Below, in pieces: positions 1-5,773 of a stretch of DNA of 11,550 nt. This stretch comes from an uncultured Lachnospiraceae bacterium (GTDB lineage: Bacteria > Bacillota > Clostridia > Lachnospirales > Lachnospiraceae). The notes under the pieces were generated by a model. That model did not search any database, was not told where the DNA came from, and saw only the letters and a list, made by a program, of their open reading frames with translations. The stretch lies in NCBI GenBank assembly GCA_947177515.1, contig CAMWUU010000071.1:1-11550 (forward strand). The letters are read 5' to 3'. Each line of letters begins with the position of its first letter. Position 1 is the first letter of the stretch. A program made the position numbers and the translations under genes.

Positions 1-97
1 TTCTTTACAGGTGTCAAGCCTCCCTCCGCTTTTGCATTCTCCTGCCCCTGTTTTCCAAAAAAACCGTTCGAAAGAATAACCGAAAAATGCAAACATG

Positions 98-144
98 GAC
101 TCTCTTTACATTGTAATGGTAGCATTACAGTCAGGTGGAGAGTC
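98..144. repeat. Nested inverted repeats over the MerR-type promoter
   Basis: An outer pair, GACTCTC (98-104) and GAGAGTC (138-144), encloses a perfect inner pair, TGTAATG (112-118) and CATTACA (123-129), with a GTAG loop. The inner dyad covers the putative -10 and the outer right arm covers the -35. It may be an operator for a dimeric regulator. Confidence 0.5.
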
Positions 145-146
145 AA
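116..146 (-). promoter_or_regulatory. MerR-type promoter reading off the left edge
   Basis: On the minus strand a good -35 (TTGACT, 141-146) is separated from a plausible -10 (TACCAT, 116-121) by 19 bp. That spacer is too long for unaided RNA polymerase and is characteristic of promoters twisted into register by MerR-family activators. The element between them, CTCCACCTGACTGTAATG, has the look of known MerR-family spacer operators. The gene it would drive must start left of base 1; GGAGGGAGG near 15-30 on the minus strand could be its ribosome binding site. The layout is seen directly; MerR control is inferred. Confidence 0.5.
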
Positions 147-640
147 GGGGTTTTTATAGCTTTTTTAAGATACGGCGAAAATCAGCAGGTTTCGACGAAC
201 CAATGGTACACGGTAAACGCATGTTTTTATAAAGTTGCCCATAAATGAGTTATTACTCTTAGATCTTTTTGAAGAAAAAAATGCATCATCCATAGAAGTC
301 CTGGGATTCAGGGCATCATGTACACAGCAAACAGGCATAGATTATCTATGCCTGTTTGCCATATATGCCATTGCATTTCTATATGCCTGTACCCAGCCCT
401 GTTAACACTTTATATAAATAATCCTTATCATAAGCACACTTCTTCCGTTTGCTTGCGACCCCCATTTCTGATTAAAAATAGAAATTGTTTGATATAAAAA
501 TTCTGTAACCTGATATATATTCTTCCGATCATGTTATCCTTAACATATATCAGTTATCACAGAGCATCCCATTTTGGAAATGCATATTCTCTATCGCTAA
601 TGCCTTCCGGATATTTTTCGATTTAGTTCCTTTTTGTTTT
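147..640. other. Gene-poor stretch with open-frame scraps
   Basis: I find no intact gene here. On the minus strand an open frame of about 30 codons ends at a stop at 154-156 (its tail reads KPADFRRILKKL) but has no ribosome binding site, so it could be the 3' end of a decayed gene. Other short open stretches near 560-700 switch frames every 30 to 40 codons. An AT-rich inverted repeat, CTGATATAT (510-518) and ATATATCAG (545-553), lies in the middle. The palindrome at 327-359 is listed separately. Confidence 0.4.
327..359. repeat. Perfect palindrome with 15-bp arms
   Basis: The left arm GCAAACAGGCATAGA (327-341) and right arm TCTATGCCTGTTTGC (345-359) are exact reverse complements separated by TTA. 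As RNA it would form a very stable hairpin on either strand. Neither side has a T-tract, so a textbook intrinsic terminator is not supported. A terminator relic, a protein-binding palindrome or a dispersed repeat are all possible. Confidence 0.8.
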
Positions 641-778
641 TTATAGACGTTCCTGGCATTGCAACAGCAGCCTTATAATCTTTCCCTCCCGGGCTTTTTT
701 CAGAAGTTCCTGTAAAATTTCCGGATAGCTGTCCCGATCCTTGGGTTCAATGTTTACAGAAGTATGGCTCCCATCCAT
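641..778 (-). CDS. Possible 45-residue small protein downstream of the sugar symporter
   Basis: An ATG at 778 opens a frame that ends in TAA at 641-643. The product is hydrophilic and helical-looking: it begins MDGSHTSVNIEPKDRDSYPE and continues with a leucine- and lysine-rich stretch ending in CQERL. It starts 26 bases after the symporter stop, so it could share that transcript. The nearest Shine-Dalgarno-like sequence, AGGGGAGGAG, lies about 13 bases upstream of the ATG, which is farther than ideal, and a competing ATG directly after it gives only a 14-residue frame. I do not recognise the protein. It may be a real small gene, or the surviving piece of a larger gene, since neighbouring frames also carry short protein-like stretches. 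Confidence 0.35.
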   Translation of the reverse strand: MDGSHTSVNIEPKDRDSYPEILQELLKKAREGKIIRLLLQCQERL

Positions 779-804
779 TTATTTTTTGCATCTCCTCCCC
801 TGAC

Positions 805-2214
805 TCAACCCTCCCCGCTTCCATTCCCGTTTTCTTTGCTATCTTCCAGAACAAAATTCTGCTTTGCCCTTAATATTTCATTTGCTTCTTCCACCTTCAT
901 CCTAGAAAGCACCAGCATAATCATCACATCAAGCAGCAATGGAAGCCATAAATACATAAAATACAGCATATTGATACAGGAATCCGGCTGAATGTCAAGT
1001 TTCCCCTCAAAGCCGCTAAACTCAAGCAACCATCCAGCGAGCGCCGTTCCAAGCCCCCCGCCAAGCTTTACACCGAGTGAGGTACAGGAATACATCGTGC
1101 CATCCACCCGCTTTCCCTTTGTCAGAAAGGTATATTCCGAACAAGACGCAATAACCGCATTCATATCCCCCTGCCACGGTCCCTGCCCAAGCGCGGCAAG
1201 TGCCGTGAATAAAAGCATTAGCGGCACACTTCCCATATACCCTGCAACCACAACAAAAAGCCTTCCGATTACAGCAATCATATACCCTCTTAAATTCAGC
1301 TTATACATACCCTTCCATCGTCCTACTAATGTAGGGGTAAATACCAGCGCGATAATCAGCGGAATATTGATCGCCCACGAGAACACGCCATAAAGGTTTT
1401 CGTTTTTGAGTACATAGGTCATATAATAAATCCCCGCATTGATCATCGCCCCATAGAGCTGCTGCAATATATAAACTCCACAGATCATCAAATAAAATTT
1501 ATTTGAAACCAGGATTTTAAACCCCTGCAAAAGGCCATATTTTTCTTCCTCCGTCTTTTTTTCCTCCCCCGCAGAAAGTTCTTCTTCTGAAAGTTCTTTT
1601 ACAGACAGCGCAGATACGGTATTGACAATAAGACCAAGCAGCGCATAAACTACTGCTACGATTCTCCATGCGGCCGCCCCGCCGCCAAGTTGCGCAACAA
1701 AATTAACTGTGACGGACTGGATCAAAAGGCTCGTGGCAAAAGCAAAGATAAACCGGTATGAACCCATCTGGACCCGCTCCTTGCTGTTTTTTGTCACAAG
1801 GGAGGTCAGAGCAGAGTAGGCAATATTATTTGCCGTATAAAATACACCGTTTAACAGGGTGTATGCGATGAAAAACCAGGCGTACTGCGCCGTTGTCCCA
1901 ATATTTACCGGAACAGCAAAGATTGCAACCAGCGTTACAGCACAGCCGATATAGCCGTAGAGCATCCATGGTCTTGCCCTGCCAAGCCTAGAACGGGTTT
2001 TGTCGATCATTGTGCCAAAGAATATGTCGGTGAAACCGTCAAAGAGTTTTGATAACGCAATCAGGGTACCCACAATCCCGGCCGAGAGTCCGATGGTGTT
2101 AGTGAGATAAATCATAACGAAGGAGGATAGAAATGCATACACCACATTGCCTGCAATATCCCCACAACCGTATCCTACCTTATTATACCATTTCAAATAC
2201 TGCTTTTCCCCCAT
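805..2214 (-). CDS. GPH-family sugar:cation symporter (MelB-like MFS transporter)
   Basis: A 469-residue integral membrane protein of the glycoside-pentoside-hexuronide:cation symporter family, which imports sugars or glycosides with Na+, Li+ or H+. About twelve hydrophobic segments span the chain. The family signature is at residues 55-82: LSKLFDGFTD followed by a loop with D71, R74, R76, GR and RPW. D59 and D63 align with the cation-site aspartates of MelB (D55 and D59). The C-terminus is a hydrophilic tail. The length is normal for the family. The ATG at 2214 has AGGAGG nine bases upstream. The gene diverges from an AraC regulator, so substrate induction through that protein is likely. The substrate cannot be read from the sequence, since relatives carry melibiose, xylosides and glucuronides, and no glycoside hydrolase lies in the window to help. 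Confidence 0.93.
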   Translation of the reverse strand: MGEKQYLKWYNKVGYGCGDIAGNVVYAFLSSFVMIYLTNTIGLSAGIVGTLIALSKLFDGFTDIFFGTMIDKTRSRLGRARPWMLYGYIGCAVTLVAIFAVPVNIGTTAQYAWFFIAYTLLNGVFYTANNIAYSALTSLVTKNSKERVQMGSYRFIFAFATSLLIQSVTVNFVAQLGGGAAAWRIVAVVYALLGLIVNTVSALSVKELSEEELSAGEEKKTEEEKYGLLQGFKILVSNKFYLMICGVYILQQLYGAMINAGIYYMTYVLKNENLYGVFSWAINIPLIIALVFTPTLVGRWKGMYKLNLRGYMIAVIGRLFVVVAGYMGSVPLMLLFTALAALGQGPWQGDMNAVIASCSEYTFLTKGKRVDGTMYSCTSLGVKLGGGLGTALAGWLLEFSGFEGKLDIQPDSCINMLYFMYLWLPLLLDVMIMLVLSRMKVEEANEILRAKQNFVLEDSKENGNGSGEG

Positions 2215-2257
2215 AACTTATGTCCTCCTAATTAAAGTTTTGCAAATTCCTTTAAAA

Positions 2258-2278
2258 GCCCCTCCTTTTCAAGAGGGC
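2258..2278 (-). terminator. Possible attenuator hairpin in the symporter leader
   Basis: On the minus strand GCCCTC pairs with GAGGGGC (one bulged G) around an 8-base loop and is followed at once by TTTT. It lies 44 bases upstream of the symporter ATG, inside its 5' leader. It may be a weak terminator or attenuator. The T-tract is short, so this is tentative. Confidence 0.3.
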
Positions 2279-2350
2279 AATGTTCCGCTTAGCTCCTTTT
2301 AATTCCTTTCAGGCAGCAGTTTCGGTATTCTGTTGTTTTTAAGTTCCCCC

Positions 2351-2401
2351 TCATGCCTTATGCACCCTAATTTTATCTTTTTCACCTCCCCAGATATACA
2401 T
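2351..2401 (-). CDS. Candidate 16-residue leader peptide
   Basis: AAGGAG stands six bases before an ATG that opens a 16-codon frame (MYIWGGEKDKIRVHKA) ending in TGA. It lies in the long 5' leader of the symporter, between the putative promoter (2479-2507) and the hairpin at 2258-2278. The ribosome binding site is as good as that of the real genes here. The peptide has no run of one amino acid that would suggest classical amino-acid attenuation. It may be translated by chance. Confidence 0.25.
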   Translation of the reverse strand: MYIWGGEKDKIRVHKA

Positions 2402-2478
2402 TTTTTTCTCCTTCCAGCCCTATCCCCCAATACATCCATTTTGGCTGAATTTCTGTTCTCCGCTTATATACTGGATTT

Positions 2479-2507
2479 ATTGTACAATTTTCCTGTGTAT
2501 AAGTCCA
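2479..2507 (-). promoter_or_regulatory. Putative promoter of the sugar symporter
   Basis: The minus strand shows TGGACT, 17 bases, then TACAAT. The -10 sits inside a perfect 10-bp palindrome ATTGTACAAT (2479-2488). Transcription would start near 2472, leaving a leader of roughly 255 bases. The -35 is only ten bases from the -35 of the divergent araC-type gene, so one bound regulator could reach both promoters. The weak -35 fits a promoter needing activation. Confidence 0.5.
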
Positions 2508-2517
2508 TAAACGCAAT

Positions 2518-2546
2518 TTGACAAAACATGCACAAAATGATACAAT
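2518..2546 (+). promoter_or_regulatory. Promoter of the AraC-family regulator gene
   Basis: A consensus TTGACA (2518-2523), a 17-base spacer and TACAAT (2541-2546) lie 30 bases upstream of the start codon. This is one of the best sigma-A-type matches in the window and suggests constitutive expression unless repressed. Confidence 0.75.
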
Positions 2547-2576
2547 ATTATTATCAATCCTCCCGGAGGTAGCCGT

Positions 2577-3437
2577 ATGTACCTAAATTCAGCATATTTA
2601 CACAATTCGCTTATCGATTTTAAAGACAAGTCAAAACCCCTGATTGTCGGAAGCTGTGGGACTTACCGCCTGATCCGTCATCCGAAACTGCCCACCTACC
2701 GGCCAAGGGGAAGACTCGATTTCCAGATTATTTATGTATCGGCTGGATCCGCCCATTTCCATTTTGACAATGCAGAAAATGATACCGTCGTCACCGCAGG
2801 CCATATGGTAATTTTCCGCCCGAAGGAATTCCAGAAATATGAATATTATGCTGCGGACAAGACCGAAGTATACTGGGTTCACTTTACTGGCGGGAACGTA
2901 AAAAATATTCTGCGCAGTTATGGCATAAAAGACGATATGCGCGTGTTTTATTCGGGGACTTCCCTGGAATATGAAAGAATTTTTAAAAGAATGATTTATG
3001 AATTGCAGGGATGCCGGAAGGACTACGAGGAAATGCTCGTTATCCTGCTGCGCCATCTCCTTATCCTGCTCCACCGGCAACTTACCAGACAGCTTGTATT
3101 AAAAAATGAGTTTCTTGACGGCGAGATGGATCTGGCCGCCCAATATTTTAACGCCAATTATAATTTGGATATCAATATTAAGGAATACGCCGCTTCCCGG
3201 GGCATGAGCATCAGTTGGTTCATCCGCAATTTCAGGGAATATTCCGGACTCACACCAATGCAGTATATTATTTCCGTCCGTGTTACAAACGCGCAGGTTC
3301 TATTAGAAACAACAAAATATCCGATCGCAGAAATCGGTCATATTGTCGGGTATGAAAATCCGCTGTATTTCAGCCGGATTTTTCATAAACAAAAAGGATT
3401 TTCACCGTCGCAGTATCGAAAGCAATTCAGGAAATAA
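2577..3437 (+). CDS. AraC-family transcriptional regulator
   Basis: A 286-residue DNA-binding regulator. The N-terminal part (about residues 25-110) matches the cupin-like sugar-sensing domain of AraC proteins: HPKLPTYRPRGRLDFQIIYV followed by beta-strand-rich sequence and the FRPKEFQKY segment. The C-terminal hundred residues hold the paired helix-turn-helix. The first helix pair lies near 202-231 (MSISWFIRNF, then GLTPMQYI) and the second near 250-281 (IAEIGHIVGYENPLYFSRIF, then GFSPSQYR), the usual AraC signature. GGAGGT is six bases before the ATG. It is divergent from the GPH symporter and most probably controls it, activating on binding the transported sugar or a derivative. The inducer is unknown. 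The identity of the family is certain; the target is inferred from position. Confidence 0.95.
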   Translation: MYLNSAYLHNSLIDFKDKSKPLIVGSCGTYRLIRHPKLPTYRPRGRLDFQIIYVSAGSAHFHFDNAENDTVVTAGHMVIFRPKEFQKYEYYAADKTEVYWVHFTGGNVKNILRSYGIKDDMRVFYSGTSLEYERIFKRMIYELQGCRKDYEEMLVILLRHLLILLHRQLTRQLVLKNEFLDGEMDLAAQYFNANYNLDINIKEYAASRGMSISWFIRNFREYSGLTPMQYIISVRVTNAQVLLETTKYPIAEIGHIVGYENPLYFSRIFHKQKGFSPSQYRKQFRK

Positions 3438-3528
3438 AAAATTTCATATTCCTTCCACATTTCCATGTTACACTATACCAAGGCCTGTTTTATTCGGCTT
3501 TTAACTTATCTTATCGGGAGGTGTACTA

Positions 3529-4188
3529 ATGGCAGTACTTCTTATTGTTGAAGATGACAAAAAAACGAATGAGGCAATCTGTGAATATCTTGCGGCAACC
3601 GGACACAGAATTATTGCTGCCTGTGATGGCCGAGAGGCATTGCAGATCTTCCAAAAAGAAAAAATCGATCTTGTTGTCCTTGATATTATGTTGCCCCATA
3701 TCAGCGGTTTAGCTGTCCTTAATGAAATACGCCAGACCAGCCAGGTGCCCGTCCTAATGCTGACTGCCCTTGAAGACGAATACACACAGATTATGAGTTT
3801 TGATGGTCAGGCTGACGACTATATGACCAAACCTTTCTCAATGGTATTGCTGGGAAAACGGATCACAGCGCTTCTTCGCCGCAGCGGACAGACCCCTCTG
3901 CTCCAGATAATGGCCTTCGGCGATGTGACGGTTAATTTTTCCGGCTACACCGCAAACGATAGTTCCGGGAAAATTGATATCAGTCCCAAGGAAATTGATT
4001 TGCTCCGACTCTTAGTGGAACATAAGGGGCTGGTGCTGACACGCACACAAATCCTGGATGAACTATGGGGCGCGGATTATCCGATTATCGACCGCACGGT
4101 TGATACCTACATCAAGAATCTGCGCAAGAAACTGCATCTTGACTGTATCGTAACGGTTAAAGGAATCGGCTATAAATACGAGGGATAA
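3529..4188 (+). CDS. OmpR/PhoB-type response regulator without adjacent kinase
   Basis: A 219-residue two-domain response regulator. The receiver domain (about 1-118) has the acidic pair E8-D9-D10, the phospho-acceptor D52 in the LDIMLP context, T79 and K101 in the TKPF motif, so it is complete for phosphorylation. The C-terminal winged-helix domain (about 125-219) shows ISPKEIDLLRLLVEHKG, the recognition-helix region around DRTVDTYIKNLRKKL and the closing wing VKGIGYKYEG. GGGAGGTG stands seven bases before the ATG, and an extended -10 (TGTTACACT, 3466-3474) may be its promoter. Normally a histidine kinase gene follows immediately; here the next gene is convergent and no kinase exists in the window. 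It is either an orphan regulator or the kinase was lost. Its target is unknown. Confidence 0.95.
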   Translation: MAVLLIVEDDKKTNEAICEYLAATGHRIIAACDGREALQIFQKEKIDLVVLDIMLPHISGLAVLNEIRQTSQVPVLMLTALEDEYTQIMSFDGQADDYMTKPFSMVLLGKRITALLRRSGQTPLLQIMAFGDVTVNFSGYTANDSSGKIDISPKEIDLLRLLVEHKGLVLTRTQILDELWGADYPIIDRTVDTYIKNLRKKLHLDCIVTVKGIGYKYEG

Positions 4189-4250
4189 ACGCAAGCTTTG
4201 CATTGACTGGTCTTTTGGCAGCATCCGAATCCGCAAAACTTGAACTTCAT

Positions 4251-4280
4251 CATGCTCCTAGCGGCATGTTTGATATTTTT
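4251..4280 (+). terminator. Weak candidate terminator after the response regulator
   Basis: CATGC (4251-4255) and GCATG (4264-4268) can pair around an 8-base loop, followed by TTTGATATTTTT. The stem is only 5 bp, so termination would be inefficient. It is the best plus-strand candidate between this gene and the convergent operon. Confidence 0.25.
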
Positions 4281-4300
4281 GCATACTGGGAAAACAGCGT

Positions 4301-4328
4301 AAAAAAGCGTGGTGACATATCACCACGC
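4301..4328 (-). terminator. Intrinsic terminator of the flavodoxin operon, containing its stop codon
   Basis: On the minus strand GCGTGGTGA (4328-4320) pairs perfectly with TCACCACGC (4315-4307) around a 4-base loop, followed by TTTTTT (4306-4301). This is a textbook rho-independent terminator. The upstream arm includes the last two codons and TGA stop of the flavodoxin gene, so the stem forms from coding sequence. On the plus strand there is no T-tract after the stem, so it works in one direction only. Confidence 0.88.
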
Positions 4329-5054
4329 ACCGCTACCATATTCCACAATCCACTCCTCAACGCTCTCCTTTGAAACCTCACCTCCAAATCTTTTTCCATC
4401 CATCCACATTGCCGATTCGGAACAAAGGGCATGGAGATTGTCTGCACTAGATCCAATCCCACTGCTGTGGGAAGTACAGAATGGAATAATTGTTTTTCCG
4501 GAAAAATCATAACTTTCCAAAAATGTACTTATAATACGTGGTGCCTGCCCGTGCCAAATCGGATAGCCAAGGATTATAATATCATATCCATCCATATTTT
4601 CCACACTTCCAGAAATTTCCGGACGCGCATTCGGATCATTTTGTTCCTGGTCAGCCCTGCCATTGGTATAATATGCCAGATCGGCCTCCGTGTAGGGTTC
4701 TTTTGGTACAATCTCATATCGATCTGCCCCTAAAATCCCTGCTGCATACTCTGCCACAAGTTCCGTGGTTCCCGTACATGAAAAATATGCCACCAATATT
4801 TTTGTATCCACATCCATCCCCTCCCCATCTAAAAGATCATCCCCGGATTTTTCCGCATCACTTTCCTTTCCTATCCCCTGCTGCCCATCCGCTACCTCTT
4901 CTGTACCCTGTGTTTTATTTGACTCATTTTCAAGCCTTACAGCTTCCCCGTTGGATAAAATTTCTTTTAGGCCATCGGGGCTATTACCATTTGTACAGGC
5001 AGCCAAAACCAAAATAACCATAAGGGAAATCAAAACATCAATGACCTTTTTCAT
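4320..5054 (-). CDS. Flavodoxin-domain lipoprotein (Flavodoxin_4 type)
   Basis: A 244-residue lipoprotein. Residues 1-20 form a lipoprotein signal (MKK, hydrophobic core, lipobox LAAC with C20). Residues 21-83 are a linker rich in E, D, G, K and S. A flavodoxin fold starts at about 85 (KILVAYFSCTGTTE), where S92-T94-G95-T96-T97 form the FMN-phosphate loop. The stretch EIVPKEPYT, the NDPNARPEISG segment, LGYPIWHGQAP (162-172) and FCTSHSSGIG match the Flavodoxin_4 family closely. Tethering outside the membrane implies that FMN must be supplied there. The start overlaps the end of the upstream FMN reductase gene by 17 bp, with GGAAGGA upstream of the ATG, so the two are translationally coupled. 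It is the last gene of the LysR-flanked redox operon. Its electron partner is unknown; the adjacent reductases are candidates. Confidence 0.92.
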   Translation of the reverse strand: MKKVIDVLISLMVILVLAACTNGNSPDGLKEILSNGEAVRLENESNKTQGTEEVADGQQGIGKESDAEKSGDDLLDGEGMDVDTKILVAYFSCTGTTELVAEYAAGILGADRYEIVPKEPYTEADLAYYTNGRADQEQNDPNARPEISGSVENMDGYDIIILGYPIWHGQAPRIISTFLESYDFSGKTIIPFCTSHSSGIGSSADNLHALCSESAMWMDGKRFGGEVSKESVEEWIVEYGSGAW

Positions 5055-5640
5055 TCTTATCCTTCCTTTCCTTTAAGGCATAAAGCAGGTAAACCATATT
5101 CCTTCCAAGATTCCTCATAGTATCAAGGCCTTCCTCATCCTTACAGGCATCCCCCGGCATCTGCCCGTAAGCCATTGCCCAATAAGAAGAACCAACCACA
5201 AACATGTTTTGCAGCATAAAGAAATGGTACATTGCATCCAATGTATTCAGCGCACCGCCCCTGCGCGCCGCTGTGACAGCCGCACCCACCTTGTACCTAA
5301 ACCAATTTTCCTCCCGGTTCATATCCGTTACTACCGATGCACGTTCTAAAAATGCCTGCATATTCGCAGAAATATTAGCCGTATAAACTGGTGAACCAAG
5401 AATAATCCCGTCCGCCCGTGTCATTTTTTCAAAGATTTCCTGAAACAAATCCTTTTTCTGCACACAGTTTTTCTGCCCGCTGCAAGCCCAACAAGCCCTG
5501 CAAGGTTTTATGGTATTGCCAGAAAGCTGCACCATCTCGGTTTCAATCCCCGCCTTATCCAATTCTTCAAACACGGTATTAATTAAGATCGCCGTATTTC
5601 CGTCTTTTCTTGCACTTGCGTTAATCGCCAGAACTTTCAT
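5038..5640 (-). CDS. NADPH-dependent FMN reductase / iron-sulfur flavoprotein-like protein
   Basis: A 200-residue cytoplasmic flavoprotein of the flavodoxin-like FMN reductase superfamily. It begins MKVLAINASARKDGNTAILI, the FMN-binding loop, and has GSPVYTANISANMQAFLER near 95-115. Cysteines 47, 50, 53 and 59 form CX2CX2CX5C, the compact [4Fe-4S] motif known from archaeal iron-sulfur flavoprotein (Isf), so it may pass electrons between an iron-sulfur cluster and FMN. I chose the ATG at 5640 because GGGAGG lies six bases upstream. The in-frame ATG at 5646 abuts that site, and a start at 5676 would precede it and read through a hairpin. It overlaps the flavodoxin gene downstream by 17 bp but is separated from the aldo/keto reductase upstream by 133 bp, unlike the other junctions. 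The electron donor is not evident. Confidence 0.9.
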   Translation of the reverse strand: MKVLAINASARKDGNTAILINTVFEELDKAGIETEMVQLSGNTIKPCRACWACSGQKNCVQKKDLFQEIFEKMTRADGIILGSPVYTANISANMQAFLERASVVTDMNREENWFRYKVGAAVTAARRGGALNTLDAMYHFFMLQNMFVVGSSYWAMAYGQMPGDACKDEEGLDTMRNLGRNMVYLLYALKERKDKNEKGH

Positions 5641-5773
5641 ATACATCCTCCCAGCCCGCTTATGCGGGCTAACCAATCAAAATTTAAACCACCGCCGCCC
5701 CTCCTGTGATACTGCATCAAGCAGAAGTTTGAAGGGGTTCTTCTTCCAAACCCATCCCCTATTGTTGTACCCC
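5641..5773 (-). other. 133-bp spacer inside the redox operon with a GC-rich hairpin
   Basis: The other junctions of this operon overlap, but this one has 133 bases. A stem of AGCCCGC (5653-5659) and GCGGGCT (5664-5670) with a 4-base loop sits just upstream of the FMN reductase ribosome binding site. There is no T-tract, so it is not a standard terminator. A frame that starts inside the aldo/keto reductase gene stays open across most of the spacer and ends in the protein-like stretch VSQEGRRWFKF. That suggests either a decayed small gene or an inserted dispersed repeat. I do not recognise it. Confidence 0.5.

Noticed and set aside
992..1393. Long plus-strand open frame opposite the sugar symporter
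   Set aside because: It is the complement of a well-supported membrane-protein gene. Its serine- and proline-rich translation is typical of an antisense shadow.
4170..4253. A 27-residue cysteine-rich minus-strand frame (five Cys) antisense to the end of the response regulator gene
   Set aside because: It lies beyond the operon's strong terminator, has no promoter in view, and its ribosome-binding-site spacing is poor. The cysteines can be explained by chance reading of the opposite strand.
5641..5676. Longer start for the FMN reductase (12 extra residues)
   Set aside because: The extra codons cross a GC-rich hairpin and precede the ribosome binding site that matches the ATG at 5640. The FMN reductase family begins at the MKVLAIN strand.
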